The notes beneath the pieces are model-generated. The model was not told where the DNA came from. It saw only the letters and a program-made list of their open reading frames with translations, and made no database searches. From Alloyangia pacifica (GTDB lineage Bacteria > Pseudomonadota > Alphaproteobacteria > Rhodobacterales > Rhodobacteraceae), in assembly GCF_003111685.1 (NCBI RefSeq), contig NZ_CP022189.1, positions 383,501-447,500 on the forward strand: a DNA stretch of 64,000 nucleotides, given 5' to 3'. The translations under genes and the position numbers were made by a program. Below, in pieces: positions 1-7,183 of this stretch. The first letter of the stretch is position 1, and the number at the start of each line of letters is the position of its first letter.

Positions 1-157
1 GGCAATGTCGTTGGTGTCTTGCGAATGTCGGCGAGGTGTCTTTCCAAGCGGATCGGCAAGAAGCACAGACGTCCAAGATACCCGTGGTTGTGGCTCGGCG
101 CAGGCTGCCCGATCACGGTGTATCAGGGGAGATCCTCGGGTCCGGAACCCGCAAAGA

Positions 158-185
158 AAAACGCCGCCCCGAGGGACGGCGTTTT
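158..185 (-). terminator. Rho-independent terminator of rpmE
   Basis: A 13-bp stem (158-170 with 173-185, one G-T wobble) encloses a 2-base turn. On the minus strand the stem is followed by a T-rich run. It lies 22 bp past the rpmE stop codon, and the A/T tracts on both sides could let it act in both directions. Bases 1-157 show no gene that I can support. Confidence 0.85.
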
Positions 186-207
186 CCGAAATCCGGAAGG
201 GATGGGA

Positions 208-429
208 TCAGAAGCCCAGGCCTTCGTATTTCTTCTTGAACTTCGACACGCGGCCGCCGGCGTCCAGCAGACGCGACGAGCCACCGGTCCAGGCCGGGTG
301 CACGGTCGGGTCGATGTCGAGAGACATCTGGTCGCCTTCCTTGCCCCAGGTCGAACGGGTCTGGTAGATGGTGCCGTCGGTCATCTTGACGTCGATGACG
401 TGATAGTCGGGGTGGATGCCCTTTTTCAT
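208..429 (-). CDS. rpmE: 50S ribosomal protein L31
   Basis: The 73-residue product starts [10 protein letters not shown], the classic L31 opening, and contains the [22 protein letters not shown] stretch typical of the alphaproteobacterial form. It is a small protein of the large ribosomal subunit near the subunit interface. It lacks the four zinc-binding cysteines of the C+ type, so it is the zinc-independent C- form. It sits 11 bp after rplS on the same strand, with a GGAGA-type ribosome binding site, and a terminator follows directly, so rplS-rpmE form one transcript. Length is normal for the family. Confidence 0.97.
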   Translation of the reverse strand: MKKGIHPDYHVIDVKMTDGTIYQTRSTWGKEGDQMSLDIDPTVHPAWTGGSSRLLDAGGRVSKFKKKYEGLGF

Positions 430-440
430 AACGGCTCTCC

Positions 441-824
441 TTATGCGTCGGCGCCGGCGAGCGGCTTGTAGTTGGTCTGCTCTGCGATACGGGCGGATTT
501 GCCGCGACGCGAACGCAGGTAGTACAGCTTGGCGCGACGGACCTTGCCGCGGCGCACCACCTCGATCGAGTCGATGTTGGTGGCATAGAGCGGGAAGACG
601 CGCTCGACGCCCTCACCGAAGGAAATCTTGCGGACGGTGAACGAGCCGGCGATGCCCTTGCCGTTCTTACGGCTGATGCAGACGCCTTCGTAGTTCTGCA
701 CGCGGGTACGCGTACCTTCGGTCACCTTGTAGCCGACGCGCACGGTGTCGCCGGGCTTGAAGTCAGGGATGGTTTTCCCCAGGGCGGCAATTTGCTCCGC
801 CTCGAGCTGTGCGATCAGATCCAT
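441..824 (-). CDS. rplS: 50S ribosomal protein L19
   Basis: The 127-residue product carries the L19 landmarks: [11 protein letters not shown] near residue 25, [16 protein letters not shown] in the middle, and the basic [11 protein letters not shown] block near the end. L19 sits at the 30S-50S interface of the ribosome. The open frame runs more than 100 codons upstream, but the start at 824 is chosen because L19 proteins begin here and GGAGAG lies 6 bases before this ATG. A sigma-70-like promoter at 1048-1076 would give an unusually long leader of roughly 215 nt. The gene is co-transcribed with rpmE. Confidence 0.97.
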   Translation of the reverse strand: MDLIAQLEAEQIAALGKTIPDFKPGDTVRVGYKVTEGTRTRVQNYEGVCISRKNGKGIAGSFTVRKISFGEGVERVFPLYATNIDSIEVVRRGKVRRAKLYYLRSRRGKSARIAEQTNYKPLAGADA

Positions 825-1178
825 CTGACGCTCTCCTATCTGCTCACGGTTTTTCCCGTGAAGGTGTCGCGTTCTCAGAGCTCCGTGTCTTCGACCGGGT
901 CCGCCTTGGCGCCCGCGGGAGGTAACAACATCTTTGTCTTCTGGGTGGCCAGAGGCCGCGTCCGGACCGCTCGGGCCGCGCCGAAGAAACGCGAGAGGCG
1001 GGAACGGACGAGTCCACGAGTCGCCGAGCGGCGTCGTGGATTGGCGCCATATAGGCGCGGAAGGGCGCTGGATCAAGGGAAAACTGCGGGTTTGGGCCCG
1101 CGTGAGCGCGGGCAGGGGCGAGGCGCGCTGCCCCTCGCGATCCACGGGATATTTGGGTCTAGAAGAGGGGCCGCGCGG
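825..1178. other. Long rplS leader region without a gene
   Basis: No coding frame in this gap looks like a protein. Counting from the promoter at 1048-1076, bases 825 to about 1041 would be the rplS 5' leader. The part near trmD (1085-1140) is rich in short G/C inverted repeats but has no T-run, so I do not call a terminator there. Confidence 0.4.
1048..1076 (-). promoter_or_regulatory. Candidate sigma-70 promoter for rplS-rpmE
   Basis: On the minus strand TTGATC (1076-1071) and TATATG (1053-1048) are separated by exactly 17 bases. Both boxes are near-consensus in very GC-rich surroundings. It lies between trmD and rplS and would allow rplS-rpmE to be expressed apart from trmD. Confidence 0.55.
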
Positions 1179-1988
1179 TCAGGATTTGTCCTGTGCGGCG
1201 CGCGCCTCGTGCGCCTGCCAGAGATCGGGGCGGCGGGCGCGGGTGATCTCTTCGGATTGCGCGCGGCGCCAGGCCTCGATCGCGGCGTGGTTGCCCGACA
1301 GCAGCACGTCGGGGATGCGGTGACCCTGCCAGTCGGCCGGTCGGGTGTATTGCGGATGCTCAAGCAGCCCGTTGGAGAAACTCTCTTCCTCGGTCGAGGA
1401 GGCATTGCCGAGCACGCCGGGGATCAGCCGGATGGTCGCGTCAAGCAGCATCTGCGCGGCGATCTCGCCGCCGGTGAGGACGAAGTCGCCGAGCGAGACC
1501 TCGATGATCTGGTAATGGTCGATCACCCGCTGGTCGAGACCCTCGAAACGGCCACAGATCAGCGTGACGCCGGGCTCCTGCGCCAAGCGCTGCGCCATCT
1601 GCTGGTCGAAGCGGCGGCCGCGCGGGCTGAGGTAGATTAGCGGCGCGCGGGCGGGCATGCGGGCGCGGGCGTGTTCGATGGCCCGGCCCATCACGTCGGG
1701 GCGCAGCACCATGCCAGCGCCACCGCCGGCGGGGGTGTCGTCGACGTTACGGTGCCTGCCCTCGCCGAACTCGCGCAGCGCGACGGTGCTGAGCTGCCAC
1801 AGCCCATCCTGCAAGGCGCGGCCGGTAAGCGAATGGCCCAGCACGCCGGGGAAAGCATCGGGCAGCAGGGTGATCACCTGCGCCTGAAAGGCGCGGGCGA
1901 GCTCCGGGGCCTCGGTCATCAGCTCGCGCGGCGTCAGGCTGGGTCGGATGGTCTTGCGGCCCGAGGCGCGCTGCGGTGTGTCGGTCAT
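1179..1988 (-). CDS. trmD: tRNA (guanine-N1)-methyltransferase TrmD
   Basis: TrmD methylates G37 at N1, next to the anticodon, using S-adenosylmethionine, which prevents +1 frameshifting. The 269-residue product shows the SPOUT-family pattern: an NVDDTPAGGGAGMVLRPDV loop near residue 85, ICGRFEGLDQRV near 145, and the knot segment SLGDFVLTGGE near 165. An N-terminal extension of about 30 residues compared with E. coli is usual in Rhodobacterales; an internal ATG at codon 24 is a less likely start. It belongs to the rpsP-rimM-trmD-rplS neighbourhood, here interrupted by two extra genes. Confidence 0.96.
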   Translation of the reverse strand: MTDTPQRASGRKTIRPSLTPRELMTEAPELARAFQAQVITLLPDAFPGVLGHSLTGRALQDGLWQLSTVALREFGEGRHRNVDDTPAGGGAGMVLRPDVMGRAIEHARARMPARAPLIYLSPRGRRFDQQMAQRLAQEPGVTLICGRFEGLDQRVIDHYQIIEVSLGDFVLTGGEIAAQMLLDATIRLIPGVLGNASSTEEESFSNGLLEHPQYTRPADWQGHRIPDVLLSGNHAAIEAWRRAQSEEITRARRPDLWQAHEARAAQDKS

Positions 1989-2100
1989 GTCGGGTATCCT
2001 TCGCGCCCCTCTGGATCGCGCCCCCGTCTAGCGGCGGAGCGTCCGCGGCTCAAGCCATGGAGTTCGGACCGGGACGGATAGCAGGGGCGGGCCGATGGAA

Positions 2101-2691
2101 TCAGCCGCCGGCCGAGAGGGGCGTGTGCGCGGTGGTGGCCGCGGCATGCTGCACCGCAATCCGGCGCAGCCGGTCGTGCAGGTCGAGCACCATGTCCGGC
2201 AGCCGGAAGCACCGGGCGAGGCCCCCGGCGCGCTCGGGCGTCGCCCGCAGGAGCGTGACCAGCAGCCACAACTCGGTAACCCCGCGAGGGGTGAGCTCGG
2301 CGGCGCTGCGGGCGCGGTGGCAGGCGAGCCCGCGTTCGAGAATGCGCCGGAGCGCGTATTCGGGGCTTTCCGGTTGCGTGCCAAGGGGCGCCGGGCTGCT
2401 CAGCAGACGGGCCAGCTCGGCGCGCATCTGCCGCACGGGCGGGAGCGGCAGGGGTGGGCGGCGCAGCGCGCGGCGGGTCAGCAGGACGGGCCGCGCAGCG
2501 CGGAACCGGCGCAGCGAGGCGCGCCCCGCAAGCGCCGCCAACAGGCCAAGCAGCCAAAGCGCGGCGAAAAGAAAAAGCCGCTCATGACCCAGGGCCGGCG
2601 CAACGGCTGCAACACTCAGGCTGGCGATAAGACAAAGGAGGAGAAACGGCGCATACCGCGCCCGCAGGCCAAGACGGACCACTGAAAACAC
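2101..2691 (-). CDS. Small membrane protein of unknown function
   Basis: I do not recognise a family. The frame opens at a GTG at 2730, but a second GTG at 2691 has a better-spaced CGAGG, giving about 196 residues. The product has two adjoining hydrophobic helices in its first 60 residues (FLLLCLIASLSVAAVAPAL and LFLFAALWLLGLLAAL), followed by a basic, Arg/Leu-rich cytoplasmic tail. It lies between rimM and trmD on the same strand. Competing frames exist on both strands in this GC-rich stretch; the clear membrane segments make this the most protein-like. The function is unknown. Confidence 0.5.
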   Translation of the reverse strand: MFSVVRLGLRARYAPFLLLCLIASLSVAAVAPALGHERLFLFAALWLLGLLAALAGRASLRRFRAARPVLLTRRALRRPPLPLPPVRQMRAELARLLSSPAPLGTQPESPEYALRRILERGLACHRARSAAELTPRGVTELWLLVTLLRATPERAGGLARCFRLPDMVLDLHDRLRRIAVQHAAATTAHTPLSAGG

Positions 2692-2881
2692 AACACCAAA
2701 CCTCGGGACGAAACATTGGGTTAAGAACACTGGCGTAAGCCTAGCATAGCCCCTTGGGATTCTGGACAGAATTCACCAAAGACCCGGAATCATCACCTTT
2801 TGGGGAACAATCGGTGAGTTTCGGCCTCCTCGTTTCCGGGGCGCGGGACTTCTCGGTGTCCGGTCGCAGCCCGGTGCAGGG

Positions 2882-3388
2882 TTATTCCAGCAACCCCTCG
2901 GGTGGGTCTGCGATGATCCGGCCAGAGGCAAGGTCGACGGTCGGCACCACCGCGCGGGTGAAGGGCAGCAGGACCGTGGAGGAAGCGCCGGGCACGATCA
3001 GCTCGAGCAGGTCCGAGGCGCCGTGGTTGAGCACCGCCTTCACCTTGCCGATCTCGGCGCCGCCGGTGTCGAGAACGGTCAGCCCAATCAGGTCGGTATA
3101 GTAATATTCGTCGTCGGGGAGGTCAGGCAGCCGGTCGCGGGGTGCAAAAAGCTGCAGCCCCTTCAGGGCGTCAGCCTCTTCCTTGGTACGCACGTCCGAG
3201 AGTCGCGCGGCAAAGCCGCCCTTCAGCGGGCGGGTGATCTGCAGATCGAAGCTGCGGCTGCCGTCCTCGGAGGTGAGCGGGGCATAATCGGCAATCGCCT
3301 CGGGGTCGGCGGTGTAGCTCTTTAGCCGCACCTCGCCATGCACGCCGAAGGCGCCGCCCAGAACGCCGACACAGATCATCTCGTCCAC
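2882..3388 (-). CDS. rimM: Ribosome maturation factor RimM
   Basis: RimM binds S19 and assists maturation of the 30S head. The 168-residue product has the N-terminal RimM domain ([20 protein letters not shown] near residue 5) and a C-terminal PRC-barrel ([12 protein letters not shown] near 92, [13 protein letters not shown] near 140). The start is a GTG at 3388, preceded by GGAGG at 9 bases; the ATG three codons later would put that site too far away. It is the usual neighbour of rpsP and trmD, but here it is separated from rpsP by an outer-membrane protein gene. Confidence 0.95.
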   Translation of the reverse strand: MDEMICVGVLGGAFGVHGEVRLKSYTADPEAIADYAPLTSEDGSRSFDLQITRPLKGGFAARLSDVRTKEEADALKGLQLFAPRDRLPDLPDDEYYYTDLIGLTVLDTGGAEIGKVKAVLNHGASDLLELIVPGASSTVLLPFTRAVVPTVDLASGRIIADPPEGLLE

Positions 3389-3497
3389 TTCGATGCGCCT
3401 CCCGTCATTGCGCTTGTCCGGCCCGATGCGCGGGGCGCCGGGGCCGGTGAGGGCGGGGATAGCGCGACCTGGCCCGCTTGTGCAATCTCCGAAAGGC

Positions 3498-4352
3498 TCA
3501 GAACCGCAGGTTGAAGACCCGGGTCACCCCAATGCGGAAGCGCCACTGGTCATTGTCGCCGGTGTCGACGATCGGGCTGTCGGCGGCGTCGCCCTGCAGG
3601 TTGTCCCAGTTCAGCGCGCTTTCGACACCCCAGAGGTCGTTGATCTTATACCGCGCGCCGACCTGGATGCCAGCGCTGATCAGCCCTCCCTCAGGATCGT
3701 AGGCCGGTAGATCGGCGGTGGCCTCGTCGGGGTCGACGCCTGAGTAAGTGTCGATGAACGCGTCGTTGGCCCAGATGAAGCGCGGGCCGACAGTCAGCCG
3801 CCAGCGGTCGTCGGGGCGGGCGACATAGTCGAGCCCGACCGAGCCGACGTAGCCCTCGTGACCGCCGAATCCGCGGCGGATGTCGGCAAATGCCTCGTAG
3901 TTCGGTCCGGCAAAGCCGATGCCGAAGCCGAGTTCATAGCTCGGATCGATGTCGTGCAGGCTCTCGAGGTCCGGGTCATTGCTTGCGTCGCGTTCGCCGA
4001 GGTAGCGGAACGAGCCGTGAAAGTCCCAGCCGTAATCTTCGGCCCAGGGGTCGGTGTCGCCGACCTCGGGCAGGCCGCGCAGGCGCAGGTGGCGGAAGCG
4101 GAAGCCGATGTCGGGACCGACGTCGTATTCGTCCGAGCCGAAGAACTTCGGCTGGGTGGCCACGCCGGCGCGCAGGGTGAAGGTGAAGCTGTTGCCCGGG
4201 GACTGGGTCGAGGTGACCGGCTGGGTCACCGGGGCGCCGTCGCCGATCGTCTCGGGTGTCACGAAGTCCTGCGCCAGCGCCGGGCCTGCGAGCAACAGGG
4301 TCACGAGCGTCAGCGCGGCGGTCTTGGCAGCAAGGGGGCGGAGCAGCGGCAT
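3498..4352 (-). CDS. MipA/OmpV family outer-membrane protein
   Basis: The 284-residue product begins with a clear signal peptide ([17 protein letters not shown], cleavage near residue 28). It continues as a beta-barrel-like sequence rich in alternating aromatic and polar strands and ends in a terminal Phe (VTRVFNLRF), typical of outer-membrane proteins. Family resemblance is to MipA/OmpV (MltA-interacting protein). The start at 4352 is chosen over an in-frame ATG 26 codons upstream because the signal peptide begins there. A promoter candidate (4391-4419) and the rpsP terminator just upstream suggest independent transcription. The substrate or partner cannot be told. Confidence 0.85.
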   Translation of the reverse strand: MPLLRPLAAKTAALTLVTLLLAGPALAQDFVTPETIGDGAPVTQPVTSTQSPGNSFTFTLRAGVATQPKFFGSDEYDVGPDIGFRFRHLRLRGLPEVGDTDPWAEDYGWDFHGSFRYLGERDASNDPDLESLHDIDPSYELGFGIGFAGPNYEAFADIRRGFGGHEGYVGSVGLDYVARPDDRWRLTVGPRFIWANDAFIDTYSGVDPDEATADLPAYDPEGGLISAGIQVGARYKINDLWGVESALNWDNLQGDAADSPIVDTGDNDQWRFRIGVTRVFNLRF

Positions 4353-4390
4353 GGCAGATATCCCGGTGTTCGCAAGGCAGTACCGGACTG

Positions 4391-4419
4391 ATGGTAGGCC
4401 GCTGATGCAAGTTATCCAA
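4391..4419 (-). promoter_or_regulatory. Candidate promoter of the MipA/OmpV-like gene
   Basis: On the minus strand TTGGAT (4419-4414) and TACCAT (4396-4391) are 17 bases apart. They are placed between the rpsP terminator and the start codon at 4352. This fits a gene that has its own promoter inside the ribosomal cluster. Confidence 0.4.
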
Positions 4420-4433
4420 GCGTCAACCAAAAA

Positions 4434-4461
4434 GGGTGCGCAGGATTTCTCCTGCGCACCC
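4434..4461 (-). terminator. Rho-independent terminator of rpsP
   Basis: A perfect 12-bp stem (4434-4445 with 4450-4461), a 4-base GAAA loop on the minus strand, and a run of five T after the stem. It starts 29 bp past the rpsP stop and closes the ffh-to-rpsP operon. Confidence 0.93.
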
Positions 4462-4489
4462 CTTATTGTGGCATTGATGCCGCGGAGAA

Positions 4490-4873
4490 TTACTCTGCGG
4501 ACTCTTCTGCCGGTGCTGCTGCGGCCTCGGCTGCTGCTTCCGCTTTTGCTGCCTTGGCTTCGGCGCGCTCGGTGGCTGCCTTGCCCGGGACGGCTTTCTT
4601 GGGGTTGCTGCGCTCTTTCTTCTCGACGACGCCTGCCGCTTCGAGGAAGCGTGCAACACGGTCGGTCGGCTGGGCGCCCTGGCCGAGCCAGTACTGGATG
4701 CGCTCGACGTTCATGACCACGCGGCGCTCATCGTCCTTGCCGAGCAGCGGGTTGTAGGTGCCCAGCTTCTCGAGGAAGCGGCCGTCACGCGGCATGCGCG
4801 AGTCGGAGGCGACGATTGCGTAGTGGGGGCGCTTTTTCGAGCCACCGCGGGCAAGACGGATTTTCATGGCCAT
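4490..4873 (-). CDS. rpsP: 30S ribosomal protein S16
   Basis: The 127-residue product starts [18 protein letters not shown] and has the S16 core ([40 protein letters not shown]) in its first 80 residues. A tail of about 45 residues rich in Ala, Lys and Glu follows, a common addition in alphaproteobacteria. S16 is needed for 30S assembly. AAGGAG at 8 bases before 4873 sets the start. It is the last gene of the ffh, GNAT, chorismate mutase run and is followed by a strong terminator. Confidence 0.97.
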   Translation of the reverse strand: MAMKIRLARGGSKKRPHYAIVASDSRMPRDGRFLEKLGTYNPLLGKDDERRVVMNVERIQYWLGQGAQPTDRVARFLEAAGVVEKKERSNPKKAVPGKAATERAEAKAAKAEAAAEAAAAPAEESAE

Positions 4874-4919
4874 GGGGGTATCTCCTTGAGTATGGCGTTT
4901 CGTGACGGGCAAAGCCCTG

Positions 4920-5216
4920 TCAGGATTGGTGTTTTTCGTGGTGCTTGATGACTTCCTGAATGATGAAGTTCAGGAATTTCTCGGCGAAGGCCGGATCGAG
5001 ATCCGCTTTCTCCGCCAGGTCCTTGAGCCGCGCGATCTGCTGCTCTTCACGCGCGGGGTCGGAGGGGGGCAGCTCGTGGGTGGCCTTGAGGACCCCCACG
5101 GACTGCGTGTGCTTGAACCGCTCGGCGAGCGTGAACACGAGGATCGCGTCCAGTCGGTCGATGCTTTCGCGGTGTTCTTTCAGAAGGTCTGCGGCGCGGG
5201 CGGCGGGATCACTCAT
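4920..5216 (-). CDS. Chorismate mutase (AroQ class)
   Basis: The 98-residue all-helical product matches the AroQ fold: [35 protein letters not shown] in helix 1, with the Arg and Lys that bind chorismate. [37 protein letters not shown] forms the later helices. It converts chorismate to prephenate on the way to Phe and Tyr. The start at 5216 follows AAGGAG at 6 bases. It lies 46 bp upstream of rpsP and 110 bp downstream of a GNAT gene on the same strand. An inverted repeat sits in the upstream gap at 5266-5282. Confidence 0.92.
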   Translation of the reverse strand: MSDPAARAADLLKEHRESIDRLDAILVFTLAERFKHTQSVGVLKATHELPPSDPAREEQQIARLKDLAEKADLDPAFAEKFLNFIIQEVIKHHEKHQS

Positions 5217-5265
5217 GCTCGGCTCCTTTGAACAAGAAAGAGGGGGCACACTCCGTGCACATCCC

Positions 5266-5282
5266 ATGCACGACGCGTGCAT
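5266..5282. repeat. Inverted repeat upstream of the chorismate mutase gene
   Basis: Perfect 7-bp arms (ATGCACG and CGTGCAT) around a 3-base centre, lying 50-66 bases before the chorismate mutase start. It could be a transcript hairpin or a small operator. No T-run follows, so it is not a terminator. Confidence 0.45.
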
Positions 5283-5326
5283 CGGAGGCGGCAGGAACCG
5301 CGCGCCGGGACTTGGGGGAAAACGCG

Positions 5327-5977
5327 TCAGTCAACGGCCCATCCCTTCGGCTTGAAGAGCGGATCGATGTAGTTGGCGATCTCCATGTCGATGCCATGCG
5401 CGAGCTGGCTGCCGCGCAGCGCCGCGGGCGCCGGGTGGCGGTAGACGGCGTCGCTGCCATCGACGGTTGCGGCCGCGGGATCCTTGCGGGCCCCGAGCCG
5501 TTCGGCAAGACGGATGGAATCGAGGTTCTTGGGGTCGATGTAGCTGACCGCCCCGTCCCATCCGGCCTCGTCGTAGAAATACTGTCGCACGCGCTGCGTG
5601 GCCTCGAGCGCGTAGCCCTTGCCGCCACGGTCCGGCCAGATGATCCAGGCGATCTCGCGCTCGGGCCATTTGGCCGGGAACCAGCCGCCGGCCATGCCCA
5701 CGGTCTCGCCGGTCTCACGCAGGTGGATCATCCACATGCCGAAGCCGCGGATCTGCCAGTGGCCGATCTCGGCGGCGTAGAGCATCCAGGTCTCGTAGGC
5801 ATTGAGCGGCCCGCCCATGAAGCGCGAGCGGTAGGAGGCGAAGGTGGCCTTGAAGTCCGGGTAATCCTCGGACTTCGGCGCGCGCAGCACCAGCCGGGCC
5901 GTCTCCAGCTCGGGAATTCCCTGCAGCACGGCTGCGGGCACCGCCGGAGCGGTCTGGGGCTGCATCGCGAGGCTCAT
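5327..5977 (-). CDS. GNAT acetyltransferase, RimJ/RimL type (copy 1)
   Basis: The 216-residue product is a GNAT enzyme that would transfer acetyl from acetyl-CoA to an amine. It has LETARLVLRAP near residue 25, the signature GHWQIRGFGMW near 72, and the acetyl-CoA loop GGKGYALEA near 117. It is the third member of a tandem of related GNATs and its ATG overlaps the stop of copy 2 by 4 bases. It is longer at the C-terminus than the other two copies, ending in a stretch containing DMEIANYIDPLFKPKGW. The substrate is unknown; the RimJ/RimL likeness suggests a protein N-terminus. Confidence 0.85.
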   Translation of the reverse strand: MSLAMQPQTAPAVPAAVLQGIPELETARLVLRAPKSEDYPDFKATFASYRSRFMGGPLNAYETWMLYAAEIGHWQIRGFGMWMIHLRETGETVGMAGGWFPAKWPEREIAWIIWPDRGGKGYALEATQRVRQYFYDEAGWDGAVSYIDPKNLDSIRLAERLGARKDPAAATVDGSDAVYRHPAPAALRGSQLAHGIDMEIANYIDPLFKPKGWAVD

Positions 5978-6486
5978 CCGGCGATCTCCGGGTGGCGATA
6001 GATGTGGGCGACGTGGCCCAGTACCATTTCTTCGCGCTCGAAGCTGGCGCCAAGGCGCAGGGCCAACGCGCGCGAGCGGTCGTTCCCGGGGTCGACGAGG
6101 CTGATCAGCCGGGTCAGTCCGAAGTGCGTCGCGGCGGCGGCGCGGGCGGCGGAGGCCGCCTCATAGGCGTAGCCACGGCCTTCGAACTCCGAGAAGATCG
6201 AGTAGGCGAGCTCGGGTTCGGGCCATTCGATGTGGTTGAGCGGCCCGGTAAAGCCGGCCATCCTGCCGCTCTCGCGGTCGGTGACGTGCCAGATGCCGTA
6301 GCCGCGGATCTGCCAGTGGCCAGCCGAGCGCAGCAGCGTGCGCCAGACGTGGCCGCGGTCGACCGGGCCGCCAACGAAATGCGAGCGCGGCTCGGCATAA
6401 AAGGCGCACATCGCCTCGAGATCATCCAACTGCGGAGCGCGCAGGACCAGGCGTTCGGTTTCGATGGTGGGGATCACGACGCTCAT
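5974..6486 (-). CDS. GNAT acetyltransferase, RimJ/RimL type (copy 2)
   Basis: The 170-residue product has the same plan as its neighbours: ETERLVLRAPQLDDLEAM at the start, FVGGP and GHWQIRGYGIWHV near residues 37-65, and the acetyl-CoA loop EGRGYAYEAA near 100. Both ends overlap neighbouring GNAT genes by 4 bases (ATGA), so translation of the three is coupled. The shared GHWxxRGxG motif shows that the three genes arose by tandem duplication. The target is not evident from sequence. Confidence 0.87.
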   Translation of the reverse strand: MSVVIPTIETERLVLRAPQLDDLEAMCAFYAEPRSHFVGGPVDRGHVWRTLLRSAGHWQIRGYGIWHVTDRESGRMAGFTGPLNHIEWPEPELAYSIFSEFEGRGYAYEAASAARAAAATHFGLTRLISLVDPGNDRSRALALRLGASFEREEMVLGHVAHIYRHPEIAG

Positions 6487-7013
6487 GCCAGCACCTCCTC
6501 GGCGGGAGGGTGGCGATAGAGCATGTCCTCGCCCATGTGGTAGTTCTTGTAGGTGCGCTCGTAGATCGCGCCCAGACGTTCGGCCAGCGCGACAGAGCGC
6601 GTATTGCCCGGCACGATATTCGACGTCAGCGTCTTGAGGCCGAGGTCCTCGTAGGCATAGCGGCGCACGCGCAGCGCCGCCTCGCTTGCAATGCCGCGAC
6701 CTTCGTAGCCCTCGAACACGACCCAGCCAATCTCGGGTTCGGGCCAGCCCTCGGGGTTCCAGATGCCGCAGATGCCGGCGGGCTTGCCGGTCGCCTTTTC
6801 TTCGATCGTGAAATAGCCGTATCCGCGCAGGTGCCAGTGGCCGACGTTCAGCGCGAACCAGCGCCAGGCATCGCCGCGATGGTCGTAGCCGCCGAATCCC
6901 TCCGAGCGCTCGCGGTCGAGCAGGAAGGCGATCATCGCTTCCGCGTCACCGGCTTCGGGGCCGCGCAGGATCAGGCGTTCGGTTTCGAGGCGGGGGGCGG
7001 TGACAAGGCTCAT
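6483..7013 (-). CDS. GNAT acetyltransferase, RimJ/RimL type (copy 3)
   Basis: The 176-residue product starts with ETERLILRGPEAGDAEAM, has GHWHLRGYGYF near residue 75 and the acetyl-CoA loop EGRGIASEAALRVRRYA near 105. It is the first of the three tandem GNATs in transcription order. Its ATG overlaps the TGA of the 57-residue gene upstream. Ends of genes 2 and 3 overlap by 4 bases. Likely a protein or amine N-acetyltransferase; the exact acceptor is unknown. Confidence 0.87.
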   Translation of the reverse strand: MSLVTAPRLETERLILRGPEAGDAEAMIAFLLDRERSEGFGGYDHRGDAWRWFALNVGHWHLRGYGYFTIEEKATGKPAGICGIWNPEGWPEPEIGWVVFEGYEGRGIASEAALRVRRYAYEDLGLKTLTSNIVPGNTRSVALAERLGAIYERTYKNYHMGEDMLYRHPPAEEVLA

Positions 7014-7183
7014 GCGTAGGCCTCCACGCTGCCATCCGAATCGTCTTCGGGCGCGCCATAGAGCGCGAAGGGATTGCCCGCGAGGGCCTTGGCGGCGCGC
7101 ACGCCCTCCGTGCCGGCTGCCTGAGCGGCGGTCGGGGTCGTCACTTCTCGCGAGGGAAGGGGGAGGGGGTGCAGTTCGCTCAT
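7010..7183 (-). CDS. 57-residue conserved-looking small protein between ffh and GNAT
   Basis: A short frame that fits exactly between ffh and the first GNAT gene. Its ATG (7183-7181) overlaps the ffh TGA, and its own TGA (7012-7010) overlaps the next ATG. The product starts MSELHPLPLPSREV, has an Ala-rich helix-like middle (residues 18-35), then a NPFALYGAPEDD segment and an acidic end. No signal peptide or membrane segment. The double ATGA overlap is strong evidence that it is translated. I do not recognise a named domain; the function is unknown. Confidence 0.72.
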   Translation of the reverse strand: MSELHPLPLPSREVTTPTAAQAAGTEGVRAAKALAGNPFALYGAPEDDSDGSVEAYA

